Source: Archangium violaceum (lineage in GTDB: Bacteria > Myxococcota > Myxococcia > Myxococcales > Myxococcaceae). Taken from it: a DNA stretch of 64,000 nucleotides. Below are positions 27,870 through 38,407 of the stretch, piece by piece; position 1 is the first letter of the stretch, and the number at the start of each line of letters is the position of its first letter. The translations under genes and the position numbers were made by a program. The stretch is taken from the NCBI RefSeq assembly GCF_016859125.1, contig NZ_CP069338.1, positions 4,713,501 to 4,777,500 of the forward strand, written 5' to 3'. The notes below the pieces were generated by a model. It searched no databases. It had not been told where the DNA came from and was given only the letters and a program-made list of their open reading frames with translations.

Positions 27870-29213
27870 TCAACCCCAGAGGAAGAAGGCGAGGGTGACG
27901 AGCGGCAGGTAGACGAAGAAGGCCACCAGCAGGAAGCCGAGGATGTCCTTGAAGTCCAGCCGCGCCACCGCGAGCAGAGGCAGGGCCCAGAAGGGCTGGA
28001 TGAGATCCGTGGCCATGTCCCCCCACGCATACGCGAGCACCACCTTCTCCGGCACCACGCCGAGCGTCCTCGCCGCCTCCAGCAGGTAGGGCGCTTCGAT
28101 GGCCCACTTGGAGCCGCCCGAGGGCACGAAGTAGTTCACCACGCCGCTGTAGAGATAGACGATGGCGGGGAAGGTGCCCGGCGTGGACAGCGACACGAAG
28201 AGCTGGCCGATGCGCTCGGTGAGGCCGGTGGCCTTGAAGATGCCGTAGATGCCCGCGTAGAGCGGGAACTGCAGGACGATGCCGTGCAGCACGCTCGCGG
28301 CCTCCTCGCTGGCCTTGAGCAGGCGCGCGGGCGTGCCATGCAGCAGCACCGCCAGCGTGAGGAAGAGGAAGTTCACCACGTTGAGGTTGAGGGCCCTCCA
28401 GCCGCCGTTGAGCCCCAGGTGGCGCGCGAACCAGAGCAGCCCCAGCACGCCGAAGAGCACGTTGAGCAGCGGAGAGAAATCCAGCCACACTGCGGGGCTC
28501 CTCTCGCGCGGGCGCACGGGCGGCTCGAAGTCCTTCAGTTGCTCGAGGATGGTGGGGTCCACCCGCACCGCCTGTCCGGGGCGCGGATGGAGCGCCCATG
28601 CCAGCAGGGTGAGGCCTCCCACCACCGCCACGGTGAGCCCGAGGTTGAAGGGCGAGAAGAGCGTGCGGTCGATGGGGATGACGCCCAGCTGCTTCTCCAG
28701 GAAGTGGCCCGGAGTGGCCACCAGCAGCGGCGCGGAGGCGGACAGGCCCGCGTGCCACGTGGCGCCCAGGCCGAAGTAGGCACAGGCCACCAGCAGGCGG
28801 TAGTCCACCTCCGGCTGCCGCCGCACCACGAAGCGCACCAGCATGGCGCTGGCCACCAGCGACAGGCCCCAGTTGATGTAGGCCAGCCCCATGGACACGG
28901 CCGCCATGAGCACCACCGCGCTCCGGGGGCCCCGTGCCAGCCCCGCCAGGCGCTCCAGCAGCGCGCGCACCGGGCGGGTGAGGGCCAACAGGTAGCCGGT
29001 GAACATCACCAGCGCCATCTGCATGGAGAAGGTGAGCAGCTCCCAGAAGCCACCGCCCCAGGACTCCAATACACGCGGCGCGGGCGCCCCCGCCCAACCC
29101 AGGGCCAGCCCCATGGTGAGCAGCGAGAGCAGCACCGCGATGGCGAACGAGCTGGGGACGAAGCGCGCGGAGAATCGGCCGAGGGATTCCGCGATGCGTA
29201 CGAGTGTTTCCAC
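27870..29213 (-). CDS. AtoE-type short-chain fatty acid transporter
   Basis: A 447-residue membrane permease of the AtoE/TIGR00366 family, which takes up short-chain fatty acids such as acetoacetate or butyrate. About twelve hydrophobic helices are seen. Family-like segments are SLGRFSARFVPSSFAIAVLL at the start, YINWGLSLVASAMLVR, FGLGATWHAGLSASAPLL, LYSGVVNYFVPSGGSKWAIE and YAWGDMATDLIQPFWALPLL near the end. I chose the GTG at 29213 because homology begins there. The downstream secreted-protein gene lies 72 bp away; no fatty-acid degradation genes are adjacent. Confidence 0.9.
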   Translation of the reverse strand: METLVRIAESLGRFSARFVPSSFAIAVLLSLLTMGLALGWAGAPAPRVLESWGGGFWELLTFSMQMALVMFTGYLLALTRPVRALLERLAGLARGPRSAVVLMAAVSMGLAYINWGLSLVASAMLVRFVVRRQPEVDYRLLVACAYFGLGATWHAGLSASAPLLVATPGHFLEKQLGVIPIDRTLFSPFNLGLTVAVVGGLTLLAWALHPRPGQAVRVDPTILEQLKDFEPPVRPRERSPAVWLDFSPLLNVLFGVLGLLWFARHLGLNGGWRALNLNVVNFLFLTLAVLLHGTPARLLKASEEAASVLHGIVLQFPLYAGIYGIFKATGLTERIGQLFVSLSTPGTFPAIVYLYSGVVNYFVPSGGSKWAIEAPYLLEAARTLGVVPEKVVLAYAWGDMATDLIQPFWALPLLAVARLDFKDILGFLLVAFFVYLPLVTLAFFLWG

Positions 29214-29432
29214 GGGACGTCTGACTCCGAGAGAGGGGGCGGGTGTCGTACACCCCGGGCCCATCTGAACACGGAGCAGCACGCCTTCCGAGAAAACCGG
29301 TGCACGCCCCTTCCGGGTCCGCGGTCCCTCTCCTGACAGCCAGCACACACTTCACGCCGCCCGTGTGTCTGGATTTCGTCGGAAGGGGTGCGTCGGATGT
29401 CCTGGCCTGTCAGGGAATGCGCAGCCCCCCAC

Positions 29433-29451
29433 TTGTCCGTCCCACGGACAA
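29433..29451. promoter_or_regulatory. Perfect dyad upstream of RelE-like gene
   Basis: TTGTCCGTCCCACGGACAA has perfect 8-base arms and a 3-base centre. It ends 17 bp before the RelE-like ATG, so it could be an operator or a leader hairpin. The binding protein is unknown. Confidence 0.6.
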
Positions 29452-29468
29452 TGGCCATACCCGCACCA

Positions 29469-29783
29469 ATGGCCTACCGCATCCATATCCCAGTGGAGCT
29501 GTGGAGCACTTTGAAAGCGCTTCCACCCGCGTTCATCGATCGGCTTCACCAGCGTATTGATGACATCGCCCAGCTCGCGGAAGTTGCTCCTCCCCTCAAC
29601 CCGCTCTGGTTGAAGCTCGGTGCCACGGATCGGCCCCTGCTGCGCTGCATGGTGGATGGCTACGCCCTGCTCTACGAGGTCGACGAGTCCTGCCGCACCG
29701 TCTCCGTGCTCGACGTGGAGCAGGAGGAGGGTGACGCGCCCGTGCTGGCCTCCGGGTTGATCGCCGCCAACGGTCGTCACTGA
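29469..29783 (+). CDS. Small RelE/ParE-like protein A
   Basis: A 104-residue protein. It starts MAYRIHIPVELW, followed by two amphipathic helices and a beta-rich end (LRCMVDGYALLYEVDESC, then RTVSVLDVEQEE). Order and length resemble RelE/ParE mRNA-interferase folds, in which a strand, helical hairpin and C-terminal sheet follow each other, but no diagnostic catalytic residues are clear. A similar small protein is encoded at 40.6 kb. No antitoxin gene is adjacent. An ATG 18 bases upstream is an alternative start that lies in the dyad. Confidence 0.55.
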   Translation: MAYRIHIPVELWSTLKALPPAFIDRLHQRIDDIAQLAEVAPPLNPLWLKLGATDRPLLRCMVDGYALLYEVDESCRTVSVLDVEQEEGDAPVLASGLIAANGRH

Positions 29784-30301
29784 GCCACACCGGCTCGTCG
29801 AGAAGGTCTCCTCACCCCGGGTGAGCAGGAGGAGCACGCTCCGCCCCCAGGTCTGTCCCACCTCGCATCCCTCCCAGGCCGTGTCCATCCTCACGCCCCG
29901 CGCACCGGGTCGCGCGCCCGTGTGTTCTCCAGGCGCCCCGCGCGGGGGCGGAAATGGGCGGCGGAACGGTAGAAGTTTCAGCCCGGCTCTGGTGCTTTTT
30001 ACAGTCCCCCCTCGCGGCCCCCCGCACCAGGGAATGAGGGGATATGCGCCGATAGTGCCCTACAGGGAGGGGCTTTCAGCCACTTCTCGACGCGGTAAGT
30101 CCGCGAATCGCTTTCCAACGTGTCGGCATGAACATGGCATGGGAAGTGAGTGCCGTGGAACCCACCTTCCATCCGAGTTGCGCCTGCCTGACTCCGCACC
30201 CGGAGATCGCGGAGTGCCCCACCGTCTTGCGGGGAACCTCCGAGGTCCGTCCACCCCTGGCACCCACGCTGCCCCCCTCTCGTGAGCGGGGGGAGAAGCT
30301 C
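29784..30301. other. Intergenic region before the kinase-PilZ gene
   Basis: About 520 bp. Short frames exist in several directions but none has a motif or a good ribosome site. A degenerate copy of the GC-rich palindromic repeat (CCCCCCTCTCGTGAGCGGGG) sits at 30271-30291 and its GGGGGGAG provides the ribosome site of the next gene. Confidence 0.5.
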
Positions 30302-32044
<1,743 letters not shown>

Positions 32045-32059
32045 GATGGGTCCCCGCGC

Positions 32060-33370
32060 ATGGCCTCCGATCCTTCCGACCTCGATGACAAGCTTCCCAC
32101 CCAGGGCCGCTTCAACCGCTTCCGCAAACTCGCCGGCCTCTCCGCCCAACTCAGCGCGGACGTCCTGAAGAGCGGGGCGAAGCGGCTCGTCGGCCAGGAG
32201 CCGGAGCTGCTCAGCAAGGCCGCCGCCGAGAAGCTCGTCTCCACCCTGGGGGAGCTCAAGGGCGCCGCCATGAAGCTCGGCCAGGCCGTGTCCATGGACA
32301 CGGAGCTGCTCTCCCCCGAGGTGCGTCAGGTCATCGCCCGCCTGCAGAACGAGGCTCCGCCCATGCCCTACGAGGTGGTGGCGCGTGTCATCCGCGAGGA
32401 GCTGGGGGACGCCCCGGAGGCCCTCTTCCGCGAGCTCGACACGGCGCCGCTCGCCTCCGCCTCACTGGGCCAGGTGCACCGCGCCGTGCTGCACGACGGC
32501 CGCCCCGTGGCCGTGAAGGTGCAATACCCCGGCATCGCCCAGACGCTCACCGGTGACATGGACAACCTGGGCCTGGTGGTGAAGACCGTCTCCAAGGCCT
32601 CGCGCCTCGCCGACGGCACCGCCTACTTCCGCGAGCTGCGCGACGAGCTGCTCCTGGAAACGGACTATCTGCGCGAGGCCGCGCTGTGCACCGCCTTCGC
32701 CCGCGGCGTGACGCGCCTGCCGGACCTGAAGGTGCCCGAGGTCATCACCGAGCGGACCACCGGGCGCGTGCTCACGCTGGAGCTGCTCCAGGGCCGCACC
32801 CTCAAGGACTGGGTCGTCTCCACTCCCTCCGCCGAGGAGCGCTACCGCGTGGCGCGCCAGCTCATCCTCGCCATCTACGGGCCCTTCTTCACCGCCGGGG
32901 AGATGCACGCGGATCCACACCCGGGCAACTTCATGGTGCTCGAGGATGGACGGCTGGGGCTGCTCGACTTCGGCTCCATCAAGCGCTTCTCCCCTCGCTT
33001 CGTGGACGCCAACCGGCGCATGTTCGTGCACGCCATGCGGCTGGAGCCCATGGACGTGCTCGGCCTGAGCCGCGAGGTGGGCTTCACCACGGAGCTGCCG
33101 GACGCGGAGGCCACGGAGCTCATCCAGGAGATTCTGCACATCGCCGGACGGCCCATGCGCTCGGCGCCCTACGACTACGCGGCGTGCTCCATCACGCGCG
33201 ACATGAAGCTGCACTTCGCGCGCAACGCCGCCCGCTTCCTGAAGATCCGCCCACCCGCCGAGGCGGTGATGTTCTTCCGCTCCACCGGAGGACTGGCGCA
33301 GAACCTGCGGCTCATCGGGGCGCAGGGGGACTTCCGCCGCGTGTACCAGGAAGTCGCCGCGCTCCTGTGA
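32060..33370 (+). CDS. ABC1/UbiB (AarF) family atypical kinase
   Basis: A 436-residue protein of the ABC1/ADCK/UbiB family. Diagnostic motifs: KLGQ at 72-75 in the KxGQ helix, Ala-rich loop ASASLGQVH, VAVKVQYPG with the nucleotide Lys153, HADPHPGNFM around 283, and LLDFGSIK around 303. Such proteins act as atypical kinases/ATPases; UbiB supports quinone biosynthesis and others lipid homeostasis. Myxobacteria use menaquinone, so a general role is safer. The gene starts 15 bp after the kinase-PilZ stop, so the two are likely cotranscribed. Confidence 0.9.
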   Translation: MASDPSDLDDKLPTQGRFNRFRKLAGLSAQLSADVLKSGAKRLVGQEPELLSKAAAEKLVSTLGELKGAAMKLGQAVSMDTELLSPEVRQVIARLQNEAPPMPYEVVARVIREELGDAPEALFRELDTAPLASASLGQVHRAVLHDGRPVAVKVQYPGIAQTLTGDMDNLGLVVKTVSKASRLADGTAYFRELRDELLLETDYLREAALCTAFARGVTRLPDLKVPEVITERTTGRVLTLELLQGRTLKDWVVSTPSAEERYRVARQLILAIYGPFFTAGEMHADPHPGNFMVLEDGRLGLLDFGSIKRFSPRFVDANRRMFVHAMRLEPMDVLGLSREVGFTTELPDAEATELIQEILHIAGRPMRSAPYDYAACSITRDMKLHFARNAARFLKIRPPAEAVMFFRSTGGLAQNLRLIGAQGDFRRVYQEVAALL

Positions 33371-33375
33371 GCGGC

Positions 33376-33398
33376 ACCCTCTCCCGAGGGGAGAGGGT
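33376..33398. repeat. GC-rich palindromic intergenic repeat
   Basis: A perfect palindrome with arms ACCCTCTCCC and GGGAGAGGGT around GAG, between the convergent UbiB and receiver genes. Confidence 0.85.
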
Positions 33399-33406
33399 GT
33401 AGGGGA

Positions 33407-33817
33407 TCAGCGGGCGCTCGCCGCGGGCGGCAGCCGGCTCTTCTTGTAGATGCTGATCAGCTTGCGGGCCAACGACTCGCCCTGGACGCTCTTGGAGATG
33501 TAGCCGTCCGCTCCCGAGGCCAGCGCGAGCGAGCGCAGCTTGGACTCGTCCGACGCCGAATACAGGATGAAGCGCGTGGTGGCCGGCGCCTGGTTGCGTG
33601 CCAGCGACAGCACCTTGTCACCACTGAGCGCCGGAATGTTCACGTCCAACAGGACCAGATCCGGTTCCGCATTGCGCACCAGGTTGGAGACGCCCAGCGA
33701 CGAACGGTGTGTGCGCACCTCGAAGCCGTAGGCGTGCAGCGTCCGCTCCAGAAGCATCAACTGATCGACGTCGTCGTCCACGACGAGGACACGAATCTTG
33801 TTCTCGCTCTCGGACAT
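33407..33817 (-). CDS. Single-domain response regulator (paralog A)
   Basis: A 136-residue receiver domain without an output domain. It has the acidic pocket DDD near residue 15, the phospho-Asp in LVLLDVN, the switch Ser/Thr in LYSAS and the Lys in SKSVQG, so it should be phosphorylatable. Its sequence is closely related to the receiver at 41.7 kb, sharing the unusual block RSSLGVSNLVRN. It is upstream-neighboured by a histidine kinase on the same strand 212 bp away. It may act through protein partners. Confidence 0.9.
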   Translation of the reverse strand: MSESENKIRVLVVDDDVDQLMLLERTLHAYGFEVRTHRSSLGVSNLVRNAEPDLVLLDVNIPALSGDKVLSLARNQAPATTRFILYSASDESKLRSLALASGADGYISKSVQGESLARKLISIYKKSRLPPAASAR

Positions 33818-33940
33818 GAGCTCCCCTTGGATGAAGTGGCAAAGGTGGTTTGCGGAGTTCCAGGATACATCCTCATACCCGCGCTGGGAGGCCCACCCAT
33901 CGTGGATGAAGGCCGTGAGGCCATAAATCCGACGTCAGCT

Positions 33941-34007
33941 CCCCGGGAGATGTGCAAAGCCGGTAAGAACCTTCGTGGACAAGCCCGGCGAGATGGGCAA
34001 AGCCAGG
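33941..34007. repeat. Short direct repeat in the gap before receiver A
   Basis: Two related copies of about 23 bp: CCCGGGAGATGTGCAAAGCC at 33942-33961 and CCCGGCGAGATGGGCAAAGC at 33984-34003, some 42 bp apart. They lie upstream of the receiver gene (minus strand) and could be binding sites; no factor is known. Confidence 0.5.
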
Positions 34008-34029
34008 AAGATGCCACGCATTCGTGACG

Positions 34030-35967
34030 TCATCCGCGAGGAGGAGCGGCGCGGGGCAGCCGGACGGTGAACGTCGTGCCCTCCTCGCGCGTCGAGCGCA
34101 CGTCGACGGTGCCTTCGTGCGCGGCGGTGATCTGCTGGACGATGAAGAGCCCGAGCCCCAGCCCGGAGGGCGAGCGGCCGCGCGCCATGCCCCGGCGGAA
34201 GGGCTCGAAGAGATCGGGCAGCAGCTCGGCGGGGATGGGCTCACCCGCGTTGTGCACCTCCAGGCGGACGTGCTCCCCCTCGTCGTGGAGGGACAGCGTC
34301 ACGGGTGTCTCCTGGGGGCTGTAGTCGAGGGCGTTCTTGAGGAGGTTGCCGAGCAGCTGGGCCAGCCGATCCGGATCCCACTCGCCATGCAGATCGCCCC
34401 GGACCTTCAGCCGGAGCTCGCGCGCCGGGTGGGCCACCTCCACCTCGCCCACCACGCGGCGGCCCAGTTGCTCCAGGTCGGTCGCGGTGGGCGTGATGGG
34501 GATGCCGCCGCCCAGCCGCCCGCGCGTGAGATCGAGCAGGTCTTCAATCATCCGCGTCATCGACTCCGCGTTGAGCGCGATGCGCTGGGCGAGCCGCAGG
34601 GCGCGCTCCGGCAGCGTCTCCTGGCGCAGGAGCAGGTCCGCCGACAGGTTGATGATGCTCAGGGGATTGCGCAGATCATGGCTGACGATGCCGAGGAAGC
34701 GCTCACGGAACTCGGCCGTCTGGCGCAGCCGCTCCTCGAAGCGCTTGCGCTCGGTGATGTCCACCACCGCCGTGGCGATCATGAGGGTGCGGCCCTCGCG
34801 GTCCTTCACCGGGTTGTAGCTCACCAGGTAGTGGCCGAGCTCTCCTCCACGGCCGGCCGTGGGAACCTGGAGCTCCACGTTGGTCACCGGCTCGCCGGTC
34901 TCGAAGACACGCTGATAGTTGGGCGCGTTGGAGGGGGCGATGCGCGGGACGACCTCCCACACGGTGCGCCCGAGCGTCTGCTCCACGGGGACGCCGTTGA
35001 TGGCGGCGAGCGCACGGTTGATGCGCACGTAGCGCAAATCCCTGTCGAGGAAGGACAGGCCCACGGGCGCGGTGGCCAGCAGCGTGTCCAACAGCGCCAG
35101 GGCCTCCTCGCGCTCCTTGGCCAGGGCGCGCCGCATGGCCACGTCCCGCGTGGACAGCACCGCGCCGCGCAGGGAGCCGTCGGGCCAGCGCAGGGGCCGG
35201 GCCGCGGCGGAGATGGGCAGCCGCGTGCCATCCGGACGGTGGATCCAGAACACCTCGTCCCGCACGAACTCGCCCTGGAGCGCGCGGTAGAGCGGCGCCT
35301 GCTCCAGGCGCAGCGGACGGCCCTCCTCGTCGGACAGCCCGTAGGTCTCCACCCACTCCAGCGCGGACACCTCCTTCAGGGACCGCCCATGTTGGCGCTC
35401 GGCCTCGGGGTTGAAGAGGCGCAGCACGCCCTGGGCATCCGCCATGATGATGCCGTCGCCGCTCTGGGCGATGATGTTCCGGAGGAGGGTCCGTTGCTCC
35501 TCGGCCTCGGCTCGGGCCGAGCGCTCGCGCTCCAACAGCGCGGACCGTTCCACCTCCGCCTTTCGGAGCGCCTCTTCCCGCCCGCGCTCGGACTCGGCGA
35601 CGGCGTCCGCCATGGCGAGGTCGATGCCCTGGTGGAAACGCCTGTTCTCCGCGAGGTCGAGCGTACCGCCCGCCTCCTGCAACAGCTCGAGGATGCAGTC
35701 CCTCAGGAGGCCGTACTCGCGGACGATCTGCGTGACGTCGTAGCCGAGGCCCCGTCGCTGGGCGCGGTGCTCCGCCGCGCTGTCGCGCACCTGCTCTCGA
35801 GGGTGGCCGTGAAGCAGCTCCAGCAGCTCATCGAGCAGCACCGGGAACGTGTCGATGACAACGGAGCGCGTCCTCCCTTCCATGGGGAAGTGGGTTCGCA
35901 CCGTGCGCTCGAACCGCTCCAGGATGTCATCGCGTCGCAGGGCGAGGAGGTCGGCCAGTGCACCCAT
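34030..35967 (-). CDS. RsbRD-PAS-PAS sensor histidine kinase
   Basis: A 645-residue soluble kinase. Residues 1-130 resemble the RsbRD N-terminal domain (DILERFERTVRTHFP, GYDVTQIVREYGLLRDCILE). A coiled coil is followed by two PAS domains (IAQSGDGIIMADAQGVLRLF and APVGLSFLDRDLRYVRINRA), HisKA with SHDLRNPL phospho-His and HATPase with NLLKNALDYS, HNAGEPI and GLGLGLFIV. No membrane segment is visible, so the signal is cytosolic or redox/ligand sensed by PAS. The GTG at 35985 is an alternative start. A receiver follows downstream on the same strand. Confidence 0.9.
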   Translation of the reverse strand: MGALADLLALRRDDILERFERTVRTHFPMEGRTRSVVIDTFPVLLDELLELLHGHPREQVRDSAAEHRAQRRGLGYDVTQIVREYGLLRDCILELLQEAGGTLDLAENRRFHQGIDLAMADAVAESERGREEALRKAEVERSALLERERSARAEAEEQRTLLRNIIAQSGDGIIMADAQGVLRLFNPEAERQHGRSLKEVSALEWVETYGLSDEEGRPLRLEQAPLYRALQGEFVRDEVFWIHRPDGTRLPISAAARPLRWPDGSLRGAVLSTRDVAMRRALAKEREEALALLDTLLATAPVGLSFLDRDLRYVRINRALAAINGVPVEQTLGRTVWEVVPRIAPSNAPNYQRVFETGEPVTNVELQVPTAGRGGELGHYLVSYNPVKDREGRTLMIATAVVDITERKRFEERLRQTAEFRERFLGIVSHDLRNPLSIINLSADLLLRQETLPERALRLAQRIALNAESMTRMIEDLLDLTRGRLGGGIPITPTATDLEQLGRRVVGEVEVAHPARELRLKVRGDLHGEWDPDRLAQLLGNLLKNALDYSPQETPVTLSLHDEGEHVRLEVHNAGEPIPAELLPDLFEPFRRGMARGRSPSGLGLGLFIVQQITAAHEGTVDVRSTREEGTTFTVRLPRAAPPRG

Positions 35968-36032
35968 GGGGCGGCAGCTAGCCACGGCGCACGCCTTCGT
36001 GCCAGCACGGCGCGCGTTTTCCCGACAATGGA

Positions 36033-37187
36033 CTATTGCTTCACCTCGCAGTACAGCTCACCCGCCGTGCGCTCGTCATCGTCGGAGGCGCGGAACTCGG
36101 GCGGGCCGTACCGCTCCGCGCCGTCCCTGGCCTCCAGCAGCTCCGCCATGGCCTCCTTCGGGCCGTAGGGCTTGCCCCACTGCCTGACACACTCTTCCAG
36201 GTCGGCCTTCAGCTCGGCGGCGGTGGCGTAGCGCTCCGAGGGATCGCGACGCAGCAGCTTGCGGAAGATGGACCGCAGGGGCTCGGACACGTTTTGCGTC
36301 ATCTGCTCGACGTACTCGGGACGAACGACCGCGGCACGGCGGGACAGATCCTCCACCGACGTCCAGCACTCCACCTCCGCCAACCACTCCTCGCTGAGCT
36401 CGTTCATGGGGAAGCCCGGGGGCAGCAGCGCGGCGGCCTGCTCCAGCTCGTCCGTGGCATAGAGCTGCAGGCCGGTGGCCATCTCCACGAGCACGAGGCC
36501 CAACGAGAAGAGATCGGCGCGGGCATCCACCACCACATACACGTTGGGAGGATACAGGTACTCCGGAGCGGCGAAGTCGACCTCTCCCCGGAGGATGTAC
36601 GGGTTGGTCGACTCGCGGCCGATCAGCCGTGAGTACGCCGACACGAACTTCGTCAGCATCACCTGACCGTCATGTCTCAGGAGGACGCTATAGGGATCGA
36701 TGCTGCGGTGGATGACGCCCAGGGGCCTGCCCTCCGCGTCCGTGAGGGTATGCACGTGGGACAGGATGTCGGCCAGCCCCAGGGCCACGTAGACGATGAA
36801 GGACTCGGACATCAGCTGCTGGCGCATGCAGCCGTAGTGACCGGCCATGTTCAGGCTGAAGCCGGACACGTAATCCGTGACGAGATACCTGTAGCCGTTC
36901 CGCTTGAACATGCCATGGAAGCGGGGAATGCCCGGATGGGACATCCGCATGTACAGCTCCGCCTCCTCCTTCATGCGCCTGTGGCTCGACAGCGAGGCAT
37001 CGGGCTCCAACGTCGCGATCTCCACCAACGGGGCCTCCTTGAACCCGGTGCGAGGCAGGCACAGGTACACCGTCCGCTCGCCAGGGCCCAGGACCAGCCT
37101 CTGGAGCACCACGTAGTCGGTATTCCCGTGGGAGAACAGGATGGAAGGCTTGCGGAACCGGGAGTAATACCTGTCGTAGATAGACAT
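36033..37187 (-). CDS. Ser/Thr kinase-like protein lacking catalytic residues (pseudokinase)
   Basis: A 384-residue kinase fold with AGGAG eight bases before its ATG. Several kinase landmarks are degenerate: the glycine loop reads LVLGPGERTVY, the beta3 motif reads VEIATL without Lys, the catalytic loop reads VIHRSIDPYS (160-167) instead of HRDxKxxN, and the DFG position reads KFV (180-182). Structural residues remain: APEY (207-210), DARADLFSLG (221-230) and the C-terminal RDPSERYATAAELKADL. Phosphotransfer is not expected; a scaffold or regulatory role is inferred. It is followed downstream by the RsbRD kinase and preceded by DUF2381 and an active kinase. Confidence 0.85.
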   Translation of the reverse strand: MSIYDRYYSRFRKPSILFSHGNTDYVVLQRLVLGPGERTVYLCLPRTGFKEAPLVEIATLEPDASLSSHRRMKEEAELYMRMSHPGIPRFHGMFKRNGYRYLVTDYVSGFSLNMAGHYGCMRQQLMSESFIVYVALGLADILSHVHTLTDAEGRPLGVIHRSIDPYSVLLRHDGQVMLTKFVSAYSRLIGRESTNPYILRGEVDFAAPEYLYPPNVYVVVDARADLFSLGLVLVEMATGLQLYATDELEQAAALLPPGFPMNELSEEWLAEVECWTSVEDLSRRAAVVRPEYVEQMTQNVSEPLRSIFRKLLRRDPSERYATAAELKADLEECVRQWGKPYGPKEAMAELLEARDGAERYGPPEFRASDDDERTAGELYCEVKQ

Positions 37188-37371
37188 TGAACAGACTCCT
37201 CCCCTGGCGGCGAACGCGCACAGGTGAAAATGCGTCGGGTGAAGACATCCGGAATGACGCGATGTTGATGGGGACCTTACCGCAGAGATAAACCCGATGT
37301 GAATGACCTGGGAGGTTGACCAGGGGTTACCTGTCCCAGCACAACAGGCATCACCGGGGAAACGGCTGTGT

Positions 37372-38301
37372 TTACGGGAAGTTCACTCCGCGCACGGTGA
37401 GGATTCCCGTGCCGTCCGCCGCACTCACTTCGAGCAGGAAGGGGCCCCGCGCCTGCTCGGAGGTGGCCTCCGCCTCCACGACCACGCGGTCCTGTGCCTG
37501 GGGGGAAAGCGGCCCGGGCTGCCACACGCGGAGCACCCGCGGCCGGACGCCCTCCGGGCCCACCAGCCGCGCTCCCTCCGCCGTCCAGGCCTGGGTGCCC
37601 GTGTTGTTCACATACAACTCCACCACCACCCGCTTTCCCCGGTGGGCGCGGTAGCTCCAGGCCTGCCGCACCGCGAGGACTTCGCTGGGGTGTTGGGTGA
37701 GGTCCTCCGTGATGTCCCGCACCGCGAGCCCATGGCCTCTACCCACCAGCCCGGCGGCGAACAGGTCCACGAGGCCCTCGGGAGGCCTCCCCTCCGCCTG
37801 GGTGCGCGCCAGTTCCACCTCGCACCGTTCGGCCCGCTCGCGTTCCCGCTGGACCGCCTGCTCGCACGCTTCGCCGGAGCGGGGCCGACGGGACACGTCC
37901 ACCTGCTGCTCGGCCTGGAGGGGGTGCACCACCAGCCGGACGGTGGCCCCTTCGGGCGCCGCGCCGTCCGCGAAGCGCATCGTCAGCAACAGCTCCCTGC
38001 CCGGTGGCAGCGAACTCGAGGGGAGGAGCGTTACCACTCCGACGGCCTCGTCCACTGTCACAGAGAGGAAGTGCTCGCGCTCCTCCACCGACACCCCGTC
38101 GCGTTGCAGGGGCGTATGGAGCACGAAGGTGGTGGTGCGGTGGGGGCTGATGCGCACCGCGTGGTTCTGCCCCGTGCCCTCGGCTGTCAGCTCCAGGTGG
38201 CGTACGCCCACCCCGTCCCGCTCTTCAGTCGCGGGTTGGCCGGTGATGGGCGTTGCGGTGAGAAACGCGAGCAGCAGGGGCGTGACGAGCGGGGCGGTCA
38301 T
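37372..38301 (-). CDS. DUF2381 family protein
   Basis: A 309-residue exported protein of the myxobacterial paralogous family DUF2381. It has a signal peptide (TPLLLAFLTATPITGQ), a beta-rich N-terminal half and a central helical segment with several Cys and Arg/Glu (RPRSGEACEQAVQRERERAE), then a beta domain with YVNNTGTQAWTAEGARL and ending VRGVNFP. The start follows GGAGG at 13 bases, separated by a run of eight C on the minus strand. The family is commonly found next to Ser/Thr kinases in myxobacteria, and here it follows one on the same strand. Function unknown. Confidence 0.85.
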   Translation of the reverse strand: MTAPLVTPLLLAFLTATPITGQPATEERDGVGVRHLELTAEGTGQNHAVRISPHRTTTFVLHTPLQRDGVSVEEREHFLSVTVDEAVGVVTLLPSSSLPPGRELLLTMRFADGAAPEGATVRLVVHPLQAEQQVDVSRRPRSGEACEQAVQRERERAERCEVELARTQAEGRPPEGLVDLFAAGLVGRGHGLAVRDITEDLTQHPSEVLAVRQAWSYRAHRGKRVVVELYVNNTGTQAWTAEGARLVGPEGVRPRVLRVWQPGPLSPQAQDRVVVEAEATSEQARGPFLLEVSAADGTGILTVRGVNFP

Positions 38302-38407
38302 GGGGGGGGATAACCTCCGGAGTGACCCAGAGTAGCAAGGACCTCCGACGTAGGTCCCCGGCTTCCTCCCTCGGTATCCGCTGTCCGGCCCGTTCGCCGC
38401 TCGTGTC

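Noticed and set aside
30128-30301. A longer N-terminus for the kinase-PilZ protein
   Set aside because: The extra 58 residues look non-coding, and GTG 30302 has a well-placed GGGGAG.
38302-38309. Run of eight G (C on minus strand) between ribosome site and DUF2381 start
   Set aside because: Could vary the spacing by slippage, but a single homopolymer in such GC-rich DNA is weak evidence.
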